Positions 1 to 11,900 of a stretch of 64,000 nucleotides of DNA are shown piece by piece; within the stretch, counting starts at the first letter, position 1, and every line of letters begins with the position of its first letter. The notes under the pieces are model-generated. The model did no database searches and had not been told where the DNA came from. It saw only the letters and a list, made by a program, of their open reading frames with translations. A program made the position numbers and the translations under genes. The stretch spans positions 105,824,615 through 105,888,614 of the forward strand of contig NW_023603184.1 of the NCBI RefSeq assembly GCF_014898055.3. Reading direction: 5' to 3'. Origin of the DNA: Talpa occidentalis (lineage: Eukaryota; Chordata; Mammalia; Eulipotyphla; Talpidae).

Positions 1-300
1 ATCTGCAAATAGTGATATTTAATTTCTTTTCCCACCTGTATTTCTTGTTTTCGCTGTTGTTGTTTGATTGCTCTAGTTAAGACTTATAATACTAAATAAA
101 ATAAGAGTGATGACAGTGGGCATCCTTGTCTTTTTCCTGGTCTTCAGGGGAAAGCTTGCAGTTTTCTACTATTATATTATATTGGTTGTAGGTTTGTGAT
201 ATGTGGACCTTATTACATTGAGGTAGGTTCCTTCTATTCCCATCTTGTTTGGAGATTTTATCATAAACATGGGTACTGAATCTTATCAAATGCTTACTCT
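1..300 (-). mobile_element. L1 ORF2 fragment, antisense
   Basis: Read on the minus strand this resembles the reverse-transcriptase part of mammalian L1 ORF2. The plus-strand text (gtgggcatccttgtctttt, then a variant of the usual gaggtaggttccttctat stretch) is the familiar antisense L1 pattern. The reading frame is degraded and the left end runs off the window. It lies in intron 1 of MTX2. The right edge is approximate. Confidence 0.75.
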
Positions 301-321
301 GGTAACTTGCATCTTGACAGG

Positions 322-379
322 CATTGAACAATGTCCTCACTCAAAGTAACCATTGAACAATGTCCTCACTCAAAGTAAC
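322..379. repeat. Perfect tandem duplication, 2 x 29 bp
   Basis: Two identical 29-bp units lie head to tail (322-350 and 351-379), each beginning cattgaacaatgtcctcact. The identity of the copies suggests a recent replication-slippage event or an assembly artefact. It sits just past the L1 remnant. Confidence 0.93.
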
Positions 380-958
380 CTCCATTTTCTACTAAGCACC
401 TCTTCAGAAACTTTTAGTCTCACCTTGTGAATTTATTCTAAGCCTGGCTCTTCCTTAGATAGGTTTAAAAAGATACTTTATATCAGGGAGTGCTTTTGGT
501 GGTAGAAATTGAAAAATAGGATAGGTGAGTCATTGTATTTTACTCACTATTGAATTAGTCTGTGGTCTACAACATTTTGGGTTGACTGCAGTAAAATTAG
601 TAAGAGATGAAAATGTTTTGTTTTTGTTATAGAGAAAGTTTTCTTTTTAAATGCCTCATATTTTTAAGGTTTATTGTCAGTACTATGATTTTAAATTCTT
701 AATCTCCACCTCTTTTATGCATGGTCAGGATCAAGGGGAGGGTGTTGATTTGCCTGATCTTGGGAAAGAGGTGTGGGGAAGAAGTATTTCTGGATTTTTG
801 TCTTGCACATAATAGGTATCCTTATAGAAAGACATTAATATTACCTTAACCAGGAAATAGGTTTTGTACTTTTTAATGTTATGTTAATGTTCTGTGATTC
901 CTGGACTTACTAAAATAGCAGGGTTATATAAATTTATATCAGCCTACTTGCATTCTCT
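380..958. other. Intron 1 sequence, nothing recognised
   Basis: A+T-rich sequence with no exon, no clear repeat and no recognisable motif. Confidence 0.6.
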
Positions 959-1304
959 CTCTCTCTCTTTTAAAAGATTTATTTATTTATTTATTTATTT
1001 GCTTGCTCGCTTATTTATTTATGTATGTATGTATGTATGTATGTATGTATGTATGTATACAAGCACTGGGTACAGTCAGAAGCGTGGGAGGGTGAGAGAA
1101 GTCACCAGAGCCAGAGCAGGGAGCAGAGCAGGCAGAAGGGCGAAGTACACTGCTGAGGGGAGCAGCGGGCGGCAGGATAGGTCTGCGCGCCATGTGGGAC
1201 CCTCCTCCAGTGGCCGGGGAGCAGCCAGGGATCGAACTGGCGCTGCAGAGGCTGCAGGCAGCTTTGCAACCCAGCGCTCAACTTCTGCGCCACCGGGGAG
1301 GCCC
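959..1304 (-). mobile_element. tRNA-headed SINE, type A, with expanded tail
   Basis: This is a full-length copy of the SINE family that dominates the window. In sense orientation it runs from a gggcctccccgg head through an A box (TGGCGCAGNGG type) and a B box (GGTTCGATCCC type), then a tRNA-unrelated body ending ctgactgtacccagtgcttgta, then (AAAT)n. Here it is reversed. The tail has grown into a (TTTA)n/(TATG)n microsatellite at about 976-1060. A 9-bp target-site duplication, gcattctct, flanks it (950-958 and 1305-1313). Type A means the CCCCGGTGGCGCAGCGGTTGAG head and the CCCAGTGCTTGTATAAATAA end. Confidence 0.93.
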
Positions 1305-1313
1305 GCATTCTCT

Positions 1314-3184
1314 TTTTTAATGATATGTTCTATATACAAAAGTAACATCGGTGTTTTTTGAGGAGTTACTGCTTGAGAATTTATTTTCAGTAATTCTGAG
1401 TTCAACATGTTTGTATCTTGGATCAAGGAAAGTATCCCCACTTTAACTTTATTTCCAGTTTAGAGTTCTGAATAATAGAACTTGGAGTATCTGTAGGCAA
1501 CTTCTATATTCTTATTTGGGGTCAAGTAATATGTTGCAGAATTTCTTCTACTTTCATGTATGTCTTTTGTATTACATCTTGAAGGTGATCATAAAGTAAC
1601 TTTTAACAGGAATTACCAAACACATAAATTGCTGCTTATATGAGAATTCTGTGGTAGAGTAGTGAAGTAGCTTTTGAGTTATCAAAACCACTTAAATTGT
1701 ATTCCTCGTATATTTAATGTTAAGTACATGTTACTTCATTGTTTTGAAAATTTGTAATACGTATCTAGTGTGTATACAAAACAGATTACCAAAAGTTGAA
1801 ATGACCAGAATATTTAATTAGAATACTTCATTACTTTAACATAGTTGATAATACTAATTCAGTAAAAGTTTAATTAGCCAAAAGGTTTTGGGAATAGAAT
1901 TTAATCATATACCCCTTTTCTTTCTACACACAACTAATGAACACCAAGTATATGTGAAACAGTACAGTGTGGGCTACATGGATGCATAAGGTACATTTGT
2001 GCCTTCAAGGAACTTAGCTTCAGTATCTTTGGAATTTCTGTGAATTTCATTCCTGTATTTTATTCTTTAATAAGAATAATATAATGCATATAGTTGAATC
2101 TTTGATGATGGAGGATCTTCTAATAAATGAACCTTATATAGCTAAAAAGGTGTAGCTGTGCTGATGATACAGTTTATCCTGAGAGGTTATTTTTGACTAA
2201 TTTGCTGTTGTTAGCTTTTGTTGTTTCCCTGACTTTTCTTTTTAAAATTGTGTTACATGGGTTAATTGGATTCTTTTTGAAATTTTACTTTGTTGAAAAG
2301 TTTATAGTAGCAAATACATATTTAGTTTTACTGCCTTTTTGATATGTGAATTGAAATTCAGTAACCTTTATGTATAAAATTGTGGGTTACAGCATACAAT
2401 GCTATGCATGGTCCATGATGATTTCTTGCTATTACCTGTAAGTTTGAGTTTAGTTTTGTAGTCCAAAGGTAGCATTTGTAATTTATAGTAATACTGCTGT
2501 GCTTTTCTTTTCATTCTAAAAGGTTATTAAAAGCAAATTAGGGGTCTCTCCCTCACTGTGGGGCCTGTTTTAGTGTATCTTTAATGATCAGTGTTAAGGA
2601 TTACAGTGCTTCACATACATAACTTTTTTAAATTAGCTATTATTTTAAAAAATTTTGCTGCTATGTCATAGAGACTGGTTTAAAGAGTAAAAAAAAAAAG
2701 AATTATCAAGTTTTCATCTAATTTGTTTTCTTTCTGAGAGAAATTGTAGTTAATGTATTGGAATTGCTGATTCTGATATTTTATGGCTTTTACAAAGTAT
2801 TTAACTAATTATATCCCTGTCAGTGGAGACATTGTTTCTTAAGTGCAGTTGATTAGACAAAATTCAAATTAGTGCACTAACAGGTTGTTGATATTCTCTT
2901 TGTAGCTAGATGAAACCTCAAAAGTCAGGCTCAAGCTTTCAGGCCTAAAAGTAGCTTTACCAGCTTTAGGTTAGTCCCCATTGTTTTTGTGAGGTGGTGG
3001 GGTCAAGGCAAGGCAATGATCTAAAAGTACAACAGGATTCCTCTTTATGTTTAAATGCTACCGGTTTATAAGGAAAAATGCACAGCCCAATGCAGATATA
3101 TTTGATTCTTTTATATAGTGTTGCCTATTTGAAAATTTAGTTTGTTAAAAATGTATGTGAAATATTATAAAGTTTCACTATTTT
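1314..3184. other. Intron 1 sequence, nothing recognised
   Basis: About 1.9 kb of A+T-rich intronic DNA. I see no splice-flanked coding segment and no repeat that I can name. Confidence 0.55.
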
Positions 3185-3419
3185 GGGGGCTTCCCTGGTG
3201 GCGCAAGGGGTTAAGTCTCAGCACTGTGAAGCTCTGTGCAGCCACTGCAGCACAAGTTTATCCCTAGCCAGGGAGCTAACCTACTATGGAGCAGCAGATT
3301 TCTCATATCTTGCCCACTGCTTCCCACTCTATCTCTGGTGAATCCTTTTGCCCCACCCCCACCTCCCACCTCTGGCCCATATCCCAGCTCTTGTATGCAT
3401 AAATAAATAAAATAAAAAA
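3185..3419 (+). mobile_element. tRNA-headed SINE, type B
   Basis: Type B is the second, more diverged form in the window. Its head reads ccctggtggcgcaaggggtt and its 3' end is cctctggcc...ttgtatgcataaataaataaa. This copy has a long target-site duplication (ataaagtttcactatttt at 3167-3184 and 3420-3437), which fixes the insertion limits and shows L1-type mobilisation. Confidence 0.93.
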
Positions 3420-3809
3420 ATAAAGTTTCACTATTTTTTTGGTACTGAGTTGAAGTTCTGTATCTTTCTATATGTATTATTAATACTTTGGTTATGTATG
3501 TGTTTGAAGGAGACCAAGGAAAATTAGCATATAGGCTGTTTTGTTTCTTAAATTCTCACTTTTGATTGGGCAGCGTGTCTTCTACATTCTTATAAAAAAC
3601 TACAACCACCAAACAATGAACCACATATGCTTTTAAAACAATTCTCTTATACAGGTTACTATATAATTTCAGACAGTGTTATTAGTTGCCATATTTAAGG
3701 CAATCTTGGCAATTTTAAATGCTCTAGGCAAGTATTGATGCTTATTAATTTAGTCGGTTAATGATGTTTTTGCCCCGTGTGCCTAATTATCACTGCCCTG
3801 TTTCCACAG

Positions 3810-3857
3810 CTGCAGAACCTTGGCCTGAAAATGCTACGTTATATCAACAACTGAAAG
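3810..3857 (+). CDS. MTX2: MTX2 exon 2
   Basis: 48 nt, acceptor tttccacag, donor gtaggt. It starts in phase 1 (CT completes an Ala codon begun in exon 1), encodes [15 protein letters not shown], and ends with the first base of a Gly codon. Confidence 0.97.
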
Positions 3858-5849
3858 GTAGGTACTTGTTCACAATTAAAAATGATTTTTATATCAAAAT
3901 ATATTTATATTAAATCATCCCCTGAATAATATAATTTATTGCAAAGAGAACATAAAACATAGAGAAGAGATCCCCTTGTATAGTTTGTCTAGGAGATTTT
4001 ACCTAAACTTTTATCTGCTAGTGTAAACCAACTATTCATGGCCCATAAGGTCCTTAGTTTATTATTGACTCATTATATTGGCTGCTGTAGGCAGTATAAA
4101 ATGATGTGGTTGCAGGAGCAGTTGGCAGATTTACTGTATGAATAGCTGACACAGCAGATTTTTGAAGTCCTGTGGTAAAGTGGGCTCTCAGTAAAAAGGA
4201 ACTGTTAAAATGTATAGGCTAGGATGGTTCAGGCTCCCTTTAGCAGCTCTTCATATATCATCAGATCACATTATGGACCCCATTTGGGGCTCAGCAGCCT
4301 GCTACAGTTGTCAGAAGACTGCAAAGTAATGAAGACTAATAGGCAGCAGCCCCAGTCTTCTAAGCATGGAATTTTTATTGCAGCGAACTTGTCATCTTTC
4401 TTTTGTGTGACAGACCTAGACACACTGTGCAATATTAACTGCAAGCTGTTTTTATATGATTTTGAATGCTTTTGCTTTTAACTAGAGAGGTTTGAACAGA
4501 TACTATTTTACTTAATTTTAATGAAGAGGGTTATTTCTTGAAAACTTGAAAAATGGATGTTTTTAATGAGTGAGTGTAATTGCTTATTACTGACAAAATG
4601 CAATAATTGATCTTTCCCTACTATGATAATGTAATCAAAATTATAATACCACAATAGTATTGATCTAGAATTTTCATAACTATGTTAGTGAAAGGTTATA
4701 CTTAAAGTTTTTTAGCTAAAAATATAACTAGTAATATGACAATATACTTTTGATGCATACCTTTCATTGTATTTCTACAGGGGAGCAAATTTTGCTTTCT
4801 GACAATGCAGCTTCTCTTGCTGTGCAGGTAAATGTGTAAATGTATTTTATTTTCACTTTGAGTTACAATTGTTTTTTTCCTCTCAAACAGTGTGATATTG
4901 TATGTTTAGAATTTATCTGTGTGATGTACTGTATCCATGTGATATCTTCTCTTTGGAATGCAATTTATTGTGTAATATTCAATTAATTATTGTCAGTATA
5001 TAAAATAAACCCTTTTTATAAATAAACCCCTTAAATAAACCCCTAGATGTTTCTGTTTCTTAGTAGGTATTCTTCTGGCTAGATAGGATGGTATGTTTAT
5101 TTGGAATGATCGGTTCTGTTATGGACACAGAATTCTTTTCTAACTTATTTGAAAAGATTTACTCACTTCAAACATTTAGGCATCACTGTCTCATTGTACT
5201 CATTCTAGCCTTTCTCCATTGGTTATTTTGAAGTGGACATTTTCTTTTCTTAACCACGCCTTTTATATTTATTGATTACATTAACATTAACTACCCCCAA
5301 AGCATTTATTGAATGCAACAGCTCTTCAGGTTGTATAATCCAAAAAAGATTAGTCACCCTACGAACTTTAAACTGTACAATATATTGGAAAATAGGATAC
5401 TGGGGGCTTGTGCTTTAAAAAAGAGAGAATGTTTACGTCGATTATAGAATCATAATTCACATTTTACATATTTACCTGCTATTTACTTAATAGTTACATG
5501 GTTTGAGTCACAAAAAGTATTTTATTAAGGAATACCTAAAAGATAGCTTTAAAGAGAATTCTAAGACATGACATTTATTGGAAATAAAACTGTGAACTTA
5601 AGGACAGAAATAAAGGAACCAAGAGCTTTTATCGTGTTCTGGGAATGATGGGAAGTGCTTCATTTGATGATCTCATTATATTTTTTTAATTTAACTTGTT
5701 ATTCTTTGGGCTTAATCATTATATCTGATGCATAATATGTCATTCAGTACATTTTCATTTTATTTAAGGCAGGACACGAAGGAAAGGTGGGAAGAAATGT
5801 ACAATATTTTGTAAAAGTATTTTTAAGTTTCTTTTTTAATTTTTAAATT

Positions 5850-5901
<52 letters not shown>

Positions 5902-8900
5902 AGAAAAGATTTATTTATTTATTTATACAAGCACTGGGTACAGTCAGAAGCCCGGGAGGGCGAGAGAATTCACCAGAGCCAGAGCCGGGAGCAGAGCAGG
6001 CAGAAGGACCGAAGTACACTGCTGAGGGGAGCAGCGGGCGGCAGGAGAGGTCTGCACGCCCTGCGGAACCCTCCTCCAGTGGCCGGGGAGCAGCTGGGGA
6101 TCAAGCTGGTGCAGCAGAGGCTGCGGGCAGCTTTGCAACCCAGCACTCAACGGCTGTGCCACTGGGGAGGCCCTATTTTTAAGTTTCTTTTAAAAGATTC
6201 ATTTTATAGCCTTTTATCAAGAATATAAATTATGCGTATTTTAGTTAACTTTGGCACTAGTAGTCTAAACAAGTGTACTTTCTTTTTTATGTTAATTTTT
6301 GAGAAGCAGAAATTGTCAATTGGCTATATACTTAAGGACTTTATATTGCTATTTGTTAAATTTTTTTGTGAGGCAGATGGGATTTAAGTTTAGCTTCCAA
6401 ATACTAATAACTTAGTGTCTGCATATAGATGATACTTAGTAAATGTTAAATGAAGATTTCTAAGTGTGATGAAAGTAGCTTTATCTATAACTAATAGCAC
6501 AAGTAAATTATTTGTGGTGTGTAAAATGGTATTTTCAGTGTTTATACCTTTGAAAAGATAGCTTCCGGGCACGGTGAATATTTTAGATCTTAACTATTTT
6601 AATTGCCATTTTTGGGTTATGAAAGCTGTAAACGTATCTCCAGAAGAGATTCTAGTGCACACAGAGAGATAAAAACACACCCAGGCTATTCTGAACATGG
6701 TTTCAAGTTTAATAATGTCCCTGCTGAAATTACCTGGGGGCCCCTTATAAGGCCCCTAAAACTTAAGAATGGTAATTTGGGAAGTACTAAAGTAATTTTC
6801 ACTAAATTGGAAGGTATTTTGGGTAGCAGTAGACCAGTGGTTCTTAACTGTGGGACATTTCTGCCCCACAGAAGACGTTTGACAGTGTCCAGACAGTTTA
6901 GGTTTTCTCATTTTTGGGGAGGTTGCTATTGACATCTGTGGGGTAGATTAAACATCTTACAATGCATAGCACAGTAAACATTAAACATTAAACATCTTAC
7001 AATGCATAGGACAGTCCTTCCACAACAGAGAATTACCCAGCTCCAAATGTAAATGGTGTTAGTGTTGAGAAACCCTGCAATAGATGGTTTAACTAGCTTT
7101 TAATACCAAAATAATGGCATATTACTTGTTAAACAATGTTAAAATTGTTTAAAATAGTCTGGGGTAGAAATCTTAACAAATGTTTTATTTGCTAAGCAAC
7201 TCTTTTTTTTCCCAATGGTACTTACTAATTTGCTTACTCACCATGGCTTCTCAAATCATAGTTGCACTTAAAAATAAAACCAGAAAAAAGGATCTTAAAA
7301 TATAGAATTTTGCTCACTATTTCAATTTTTTTGTTATCCTACATATGTCACTTAGATGATAAATTAACCAGCATTTATTAAAAATTCTTGGATTTCTTCA
7401 ATATTCTTTGGCTTGACAGCTGATAGTAGCCATGACTATAAATGTGACTTTTCCAGATTATCTGATATAAACTTTATAGAGTAATATTCTTCTATATAGT
7501 GAACCAGTATCCATTTAGAAGACTCAGTTAAATGTATAAAATTGATTAAAACAATGTGATAGGTATCCATAAACTGGATATTTTCTAGAGGATACCAGAA
7601 CCCTAAACCCAGATATTTCAGCTGTCTGTTAGTTAAGCCATCATGAAATTTAAATTTTACTTAACATATAGATTTGATATTTATTATATTTCTGGAACTA
7701 AGTGGTTAGATCTTTTTTGATTAAAGAAACCTTTATGATTTCAGTTTAAATTAAATTTTCTTCTCAAAGCTGTTATTTCCTTTAGATTTGCTTTCCTTCC
7801 CTCATCCACAACGTAGTGGTATGACCTGAATCATTTGCCTGATCACAAGTAATATTGTATATTGACTATAGTCAAGTGTTAGTGTAGTGTAATATGTCCT
7901 CTATTTCTGTGTGTGTGTGTGTATACATGGACGGGGCAGGGAGGGAGAGAGAGAGAATATAGATGTATCACTTGGAAGGACTTAAGCTTATATTGATTGG
8001 GAAAAGAACTTTTATAATAATTCTGATCTACCCGCTCATCCCCACAGTTAAACCAGCTGTCCAGTAGGTATCTGGTCACATATGTGGTTAAAATTTTCTA
8101 GATGCAGCAGACCTTTCTTGTCTTGCCCACTGCTTCTCTTAGCAGTATATTTTAGTAATCTGCCTGTTCTTAGAAAAATTTCTGGTAGCTCCATTTAAAA
8201 AAGTAAAATGAAACAGGTGAAATTTATTTGATAATACATTTTATTTAACCAATTGTATCTACATATTATTTTAACATATCAGTACAAAATTTAAATGGGT
8301 TACTTTAGTTTTTTATATTTAGTCAAAAATCTGATGTTTTATACTTATGGCACATCTCAATTTGTGAGTCACATTTAAGTGCTCAATAGCTCGATGTAGT
8401 TGGTGTTTCTTGTATTGGACAGCACATGTCTAGAAGAATTCCACAATTCTCTGAGAAGTTTTATTTGATTTTCTCTAAGAATCTTGTCTTTACTGACTCA
8501 GTATATGCTGTTTTTCATAGCAGAATTCACAAATGAAATGGGCAGTTGGTTTTGGTTCCAAATTCAGCATACCATAAAGAGTAATTTTTTGTTGCAAGTT
8601 TCCTCATCTGTAAAATGGGGATATAATAGAAACTGTTCTTTTGGGTATTGTGAGGATTGAATATATTAACTTATGTAAAACATTTAGAAAAGTCCCTGTC
8701 ATATTGTAACTATACAATGAATTTGATAGTTATTTCCTTCTCTCCTGATTATTTGTCATAAGCATGCCTAATAAATGTCAGCAGGAAGTGTAGATGCTTG
8801 AAGCTTTTTGATGCCTGAACTAATTAAATATTTTTTAGATGTTTTTGAATTTGCATGAACATTAATTATATTTTAAAATTATTTTTTCATGCTATACCTA

Positions 8901-11900
8901 AGGAAATGTTAAGCAAATGCTTTATTTATTTATTTTTTTAAAGATTTATTTATGTATGCATACAAGAGCTGGGGTACATGCCAGAGGTGTGAGGAGGTAA
9001 GGGGATTCACCAGAGACACAGTGGGAAACAGAACAGGCAGATTGACGGAAGTAAGTTGCTGAGAGGAAGAGCGGGCGAGTAGGAGAGGTCAGCTGTGCCA
9101 TGTGGATAGCTCCTTGGCCAGCTGGGGAATCGAATTCGTGCCGCAGTGGCTTTGGACAGCTTCATAGGTTGTGTCTTAACCTCTTGCACCACCAGGGAGA
9201 CACTTACGTGAATGCTTTAAATCAAACAAAATATTACTTTAATAATACCGAGTAAGACTTGTTTTAAAAGTATTTATTGAGTACTTTACTTTTTTTAATT
9301 TTCTTTTTTTAATTTAAATTTTATTTTTTATATTCCCCATACAATTACAACCCCCTTATTTTGACCCCAAGCCCTCATTTCCCCGCCCCCTGCCCTCCAT
9401 AGAGTGTCTCTGGTTCATAGTTGTTTGTTGATTTTGATATTTTCTTTCTTATAGTTATTCTTTTTCCTGGTCCCTTATTTAAGTTTTCTAGATTCCAGCT
9501 CTGAATGAGACCATCCGGTATTTTTATTTTTCTTTTTCTTTCTGGCTTATTTCATTGAGCATGATCCCTTCCAGCTCCATCCATGTTGCTGCAAATTGCA
9601 TGTGTTTATCTTTTTTGAATGCTGAGTAATATTCCATGGTGTATATGTACCACATCTTCTTGATCCAGTCATCTATTTTTGGGCATTTGGGTTGTTTCCA
9701 AAGCTTAGCTATTGTAAACAGTGCTGCTATAAACATAGGGGTGCAGGTGCTCTTTGGAATTGATGTTTCTGTGTCCTTTGGGTAAATACCTAGGAGTGGA
9801 ATTGCTGGATCATATGGAAGCTCTATGTTTAGGAGGTCAAGAAATTATTGAGTACTTTTCTTAATAAGGGTCTCTACTGACAACTTTTACGTGAAAAATA
9901 TCCTTCAGTCTTTGTCATAATTCTAGTGTAGGGCACTATTATTAATCTCATTATATAGACGTAGAATCTAAAGCTCAGAAAAGCTCTTCTCTGGTCATAG
10001 TACTCAAAAATTGTGGCGGTAGGGCCTTCCCGGTGGTGCAGCGGTTGAGCACTGGGTTGTGAAGCTACCCGCAGCCTCTGCAGCGCCGGTTGGATCCCCG
10101 GCTGCTCCCTGGCCACCGAATGAGGGTCCCACATGGCGCGCAGACCTCTCCTGCCGCCCGCTGCTCCCCTCAGCAGTGTACCTTGGTCCTGCTGCCTGTT
10201 CTGCTCCCTGCTCTGGCTCTGGTGAATTCTCTCACCCTCCTGCGCTTCTGACTGTACCCAGTTCCTGTATAAATAAATAAATAAATAAATCTTAAAAAAA
10301 AAATTGTGGTGGTAAACAGAAAACAATAGGATTGATTGAGAACCTTCTTGTGTTCATCACTGTGCTGAGCACTTAATTCTCACTAAGTTACTTAATACTA
10401 CTGTATATGGTAGGTGCTATTATAATCCTCACTCAGATAACGTTAGTAAAAACAGTAATAATAGGGACTCCCCTGGTGGCGCAGTGGTTGAGCGCTGGGC
10501 TGTGAAGCTGCCCACGCCTCTGCAGCGCCAGTTCGATCCCCAGCCACGGGTGAGGGTCCCACATGGTGCGCAGACTTCTCCTGCCGCTCCCGCTGCTCCC
10601 TTCAGCAGTGTGTTTCCTCGGTCTGCCTGTTCTGTTCCCCGCTCTGGCTCTGGTGAATTCTCTCACCCTCTCATGCTTCTGACTGTACCCACTGCTTATA
10701 TAAATAAATAAATAAATCTTAAAAAAAACCAAAACAGTAATAATAATAATTGTAGTTAAAATTTACACAGCATTGAATTGGTGTACCAGACTTTGTTATA
10801 AATATTAAATTTCATAGGTAGTCCTCATGCACATCAACATTATGAGGTGTAGGTAGTATTATCCCCATTTTACAGATTAGGAAGTTGCAGCAGAGAGGTT
10901 AAACAGTTGACCTCTAAGAAGAGCAGGTTGCCCAAAATTATATAAATAGTTCTTAGCAGGACTGGAAGGCAAACCCAGGGGAGTCTGAGTAGAGAATCTA
11001 AATTCATAACATTTTGCTGTTCGTCAGTACAGTTCAGTGATATATTTTTGGATTTTTATCCAGAAATAGTGGAAATTTAATTCAAAATTCATTTCTCATG
11101 TTTTCTATCAAGTTATGTCTAAAATACAAGTTACGTTAAAGTGTGAAAGATATACTTGTTTCAGTTTGTGAGTCAACTGTGTGATTATGAGTGTGATAAT
11201 GGTAGTTTTAGCTTTATGTTGTGTTACTGTGAACCACAAGTTAGGTAATAAATGGAAAATTCTTTTGAAAAAAGTAAAAGCAATAGAAGTACAAGGTGGT
11301 CTTGTTACCTTCTCTTAAGTTTGAGAAAGGGTTTTTGTAGTATTTGACACCAATTTAAAAGAAATCTGTTTTTCCTTTTTTATATGGCTTAATCTAAATG
11401 TTGCAAACACTTGAATTTAATTTTAGAGAATGCCTCAAACTGATGAATATTAAATACTGCATGAGGACCTCCCTGGTGGTGCAGGGGTTAAAGTCTCAGC
11501 ACTGTCTATCTGTTGCCAGCCACTGCAGCATAAGTTAGATCCCTGGCTAGGGAGCTGACCCACATGGGGCGGCAGACCTCTCTGGTGTCGCCCTGCTTGC
11601 TCCCCTCAGCAGTGTGTTTCAGTAGATCTGCCTGTTCTGCTCCGCACTCTGTCTCTGGTGAATACTCTCACCCCCCACACCTCTAGCCTGCACCCAGTTC
11701 TTGTATGCATAAATAAATAATGTGAATCTTAAAAAATTAAGTGCTGCATGAAAGAGAAATCTTACCTTTTACTTTTTACTTTAAGAATAATATTTAAGTT
11801 CAGGGTAAGAGAAATATCTTTTTTCTGTTTAGTGTTCTCAGTTCTTCCTACACTTTATGAATAAATACTTATATCTCTAAAAGTAAATGGGAAGAGAACA

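Noticed and set aside
1019..1060. (TATG)n and (TTTA)n runs as regular arrays or a CRISPR-like structure
   Set aside because: These are microsatellite growth of SINE tails, with no spacers. No CRISPR or prokaryotic system is present in this window.
894..1361. 155-codon open frame on the plus strand, with overlapping minus-strand frames
   Set aside because: It lies across the reversed SINE at 959-1304. The GC-rich SINE body lacks stops on both strands and gives such frames at nearly every copy.
9524..9736. Minus-strand frame with clear protein similarity
   Set aside because: It is the C-terminus of L1 ORF2 in a 5'-truncated copy, annotated as a mobile element and not a gene. The same applies to 40104-40358.
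9874..10326. 150-codon minus-strand frame and similar frames at 10433-10732, 22910-23198, 27863-28144, 43213-43598, 46987-47290 and 48474-48827
   Set aside because: All are translations of SINE copies in one direction or the other (recurrent [22 protein letters not shown] text). No gene.
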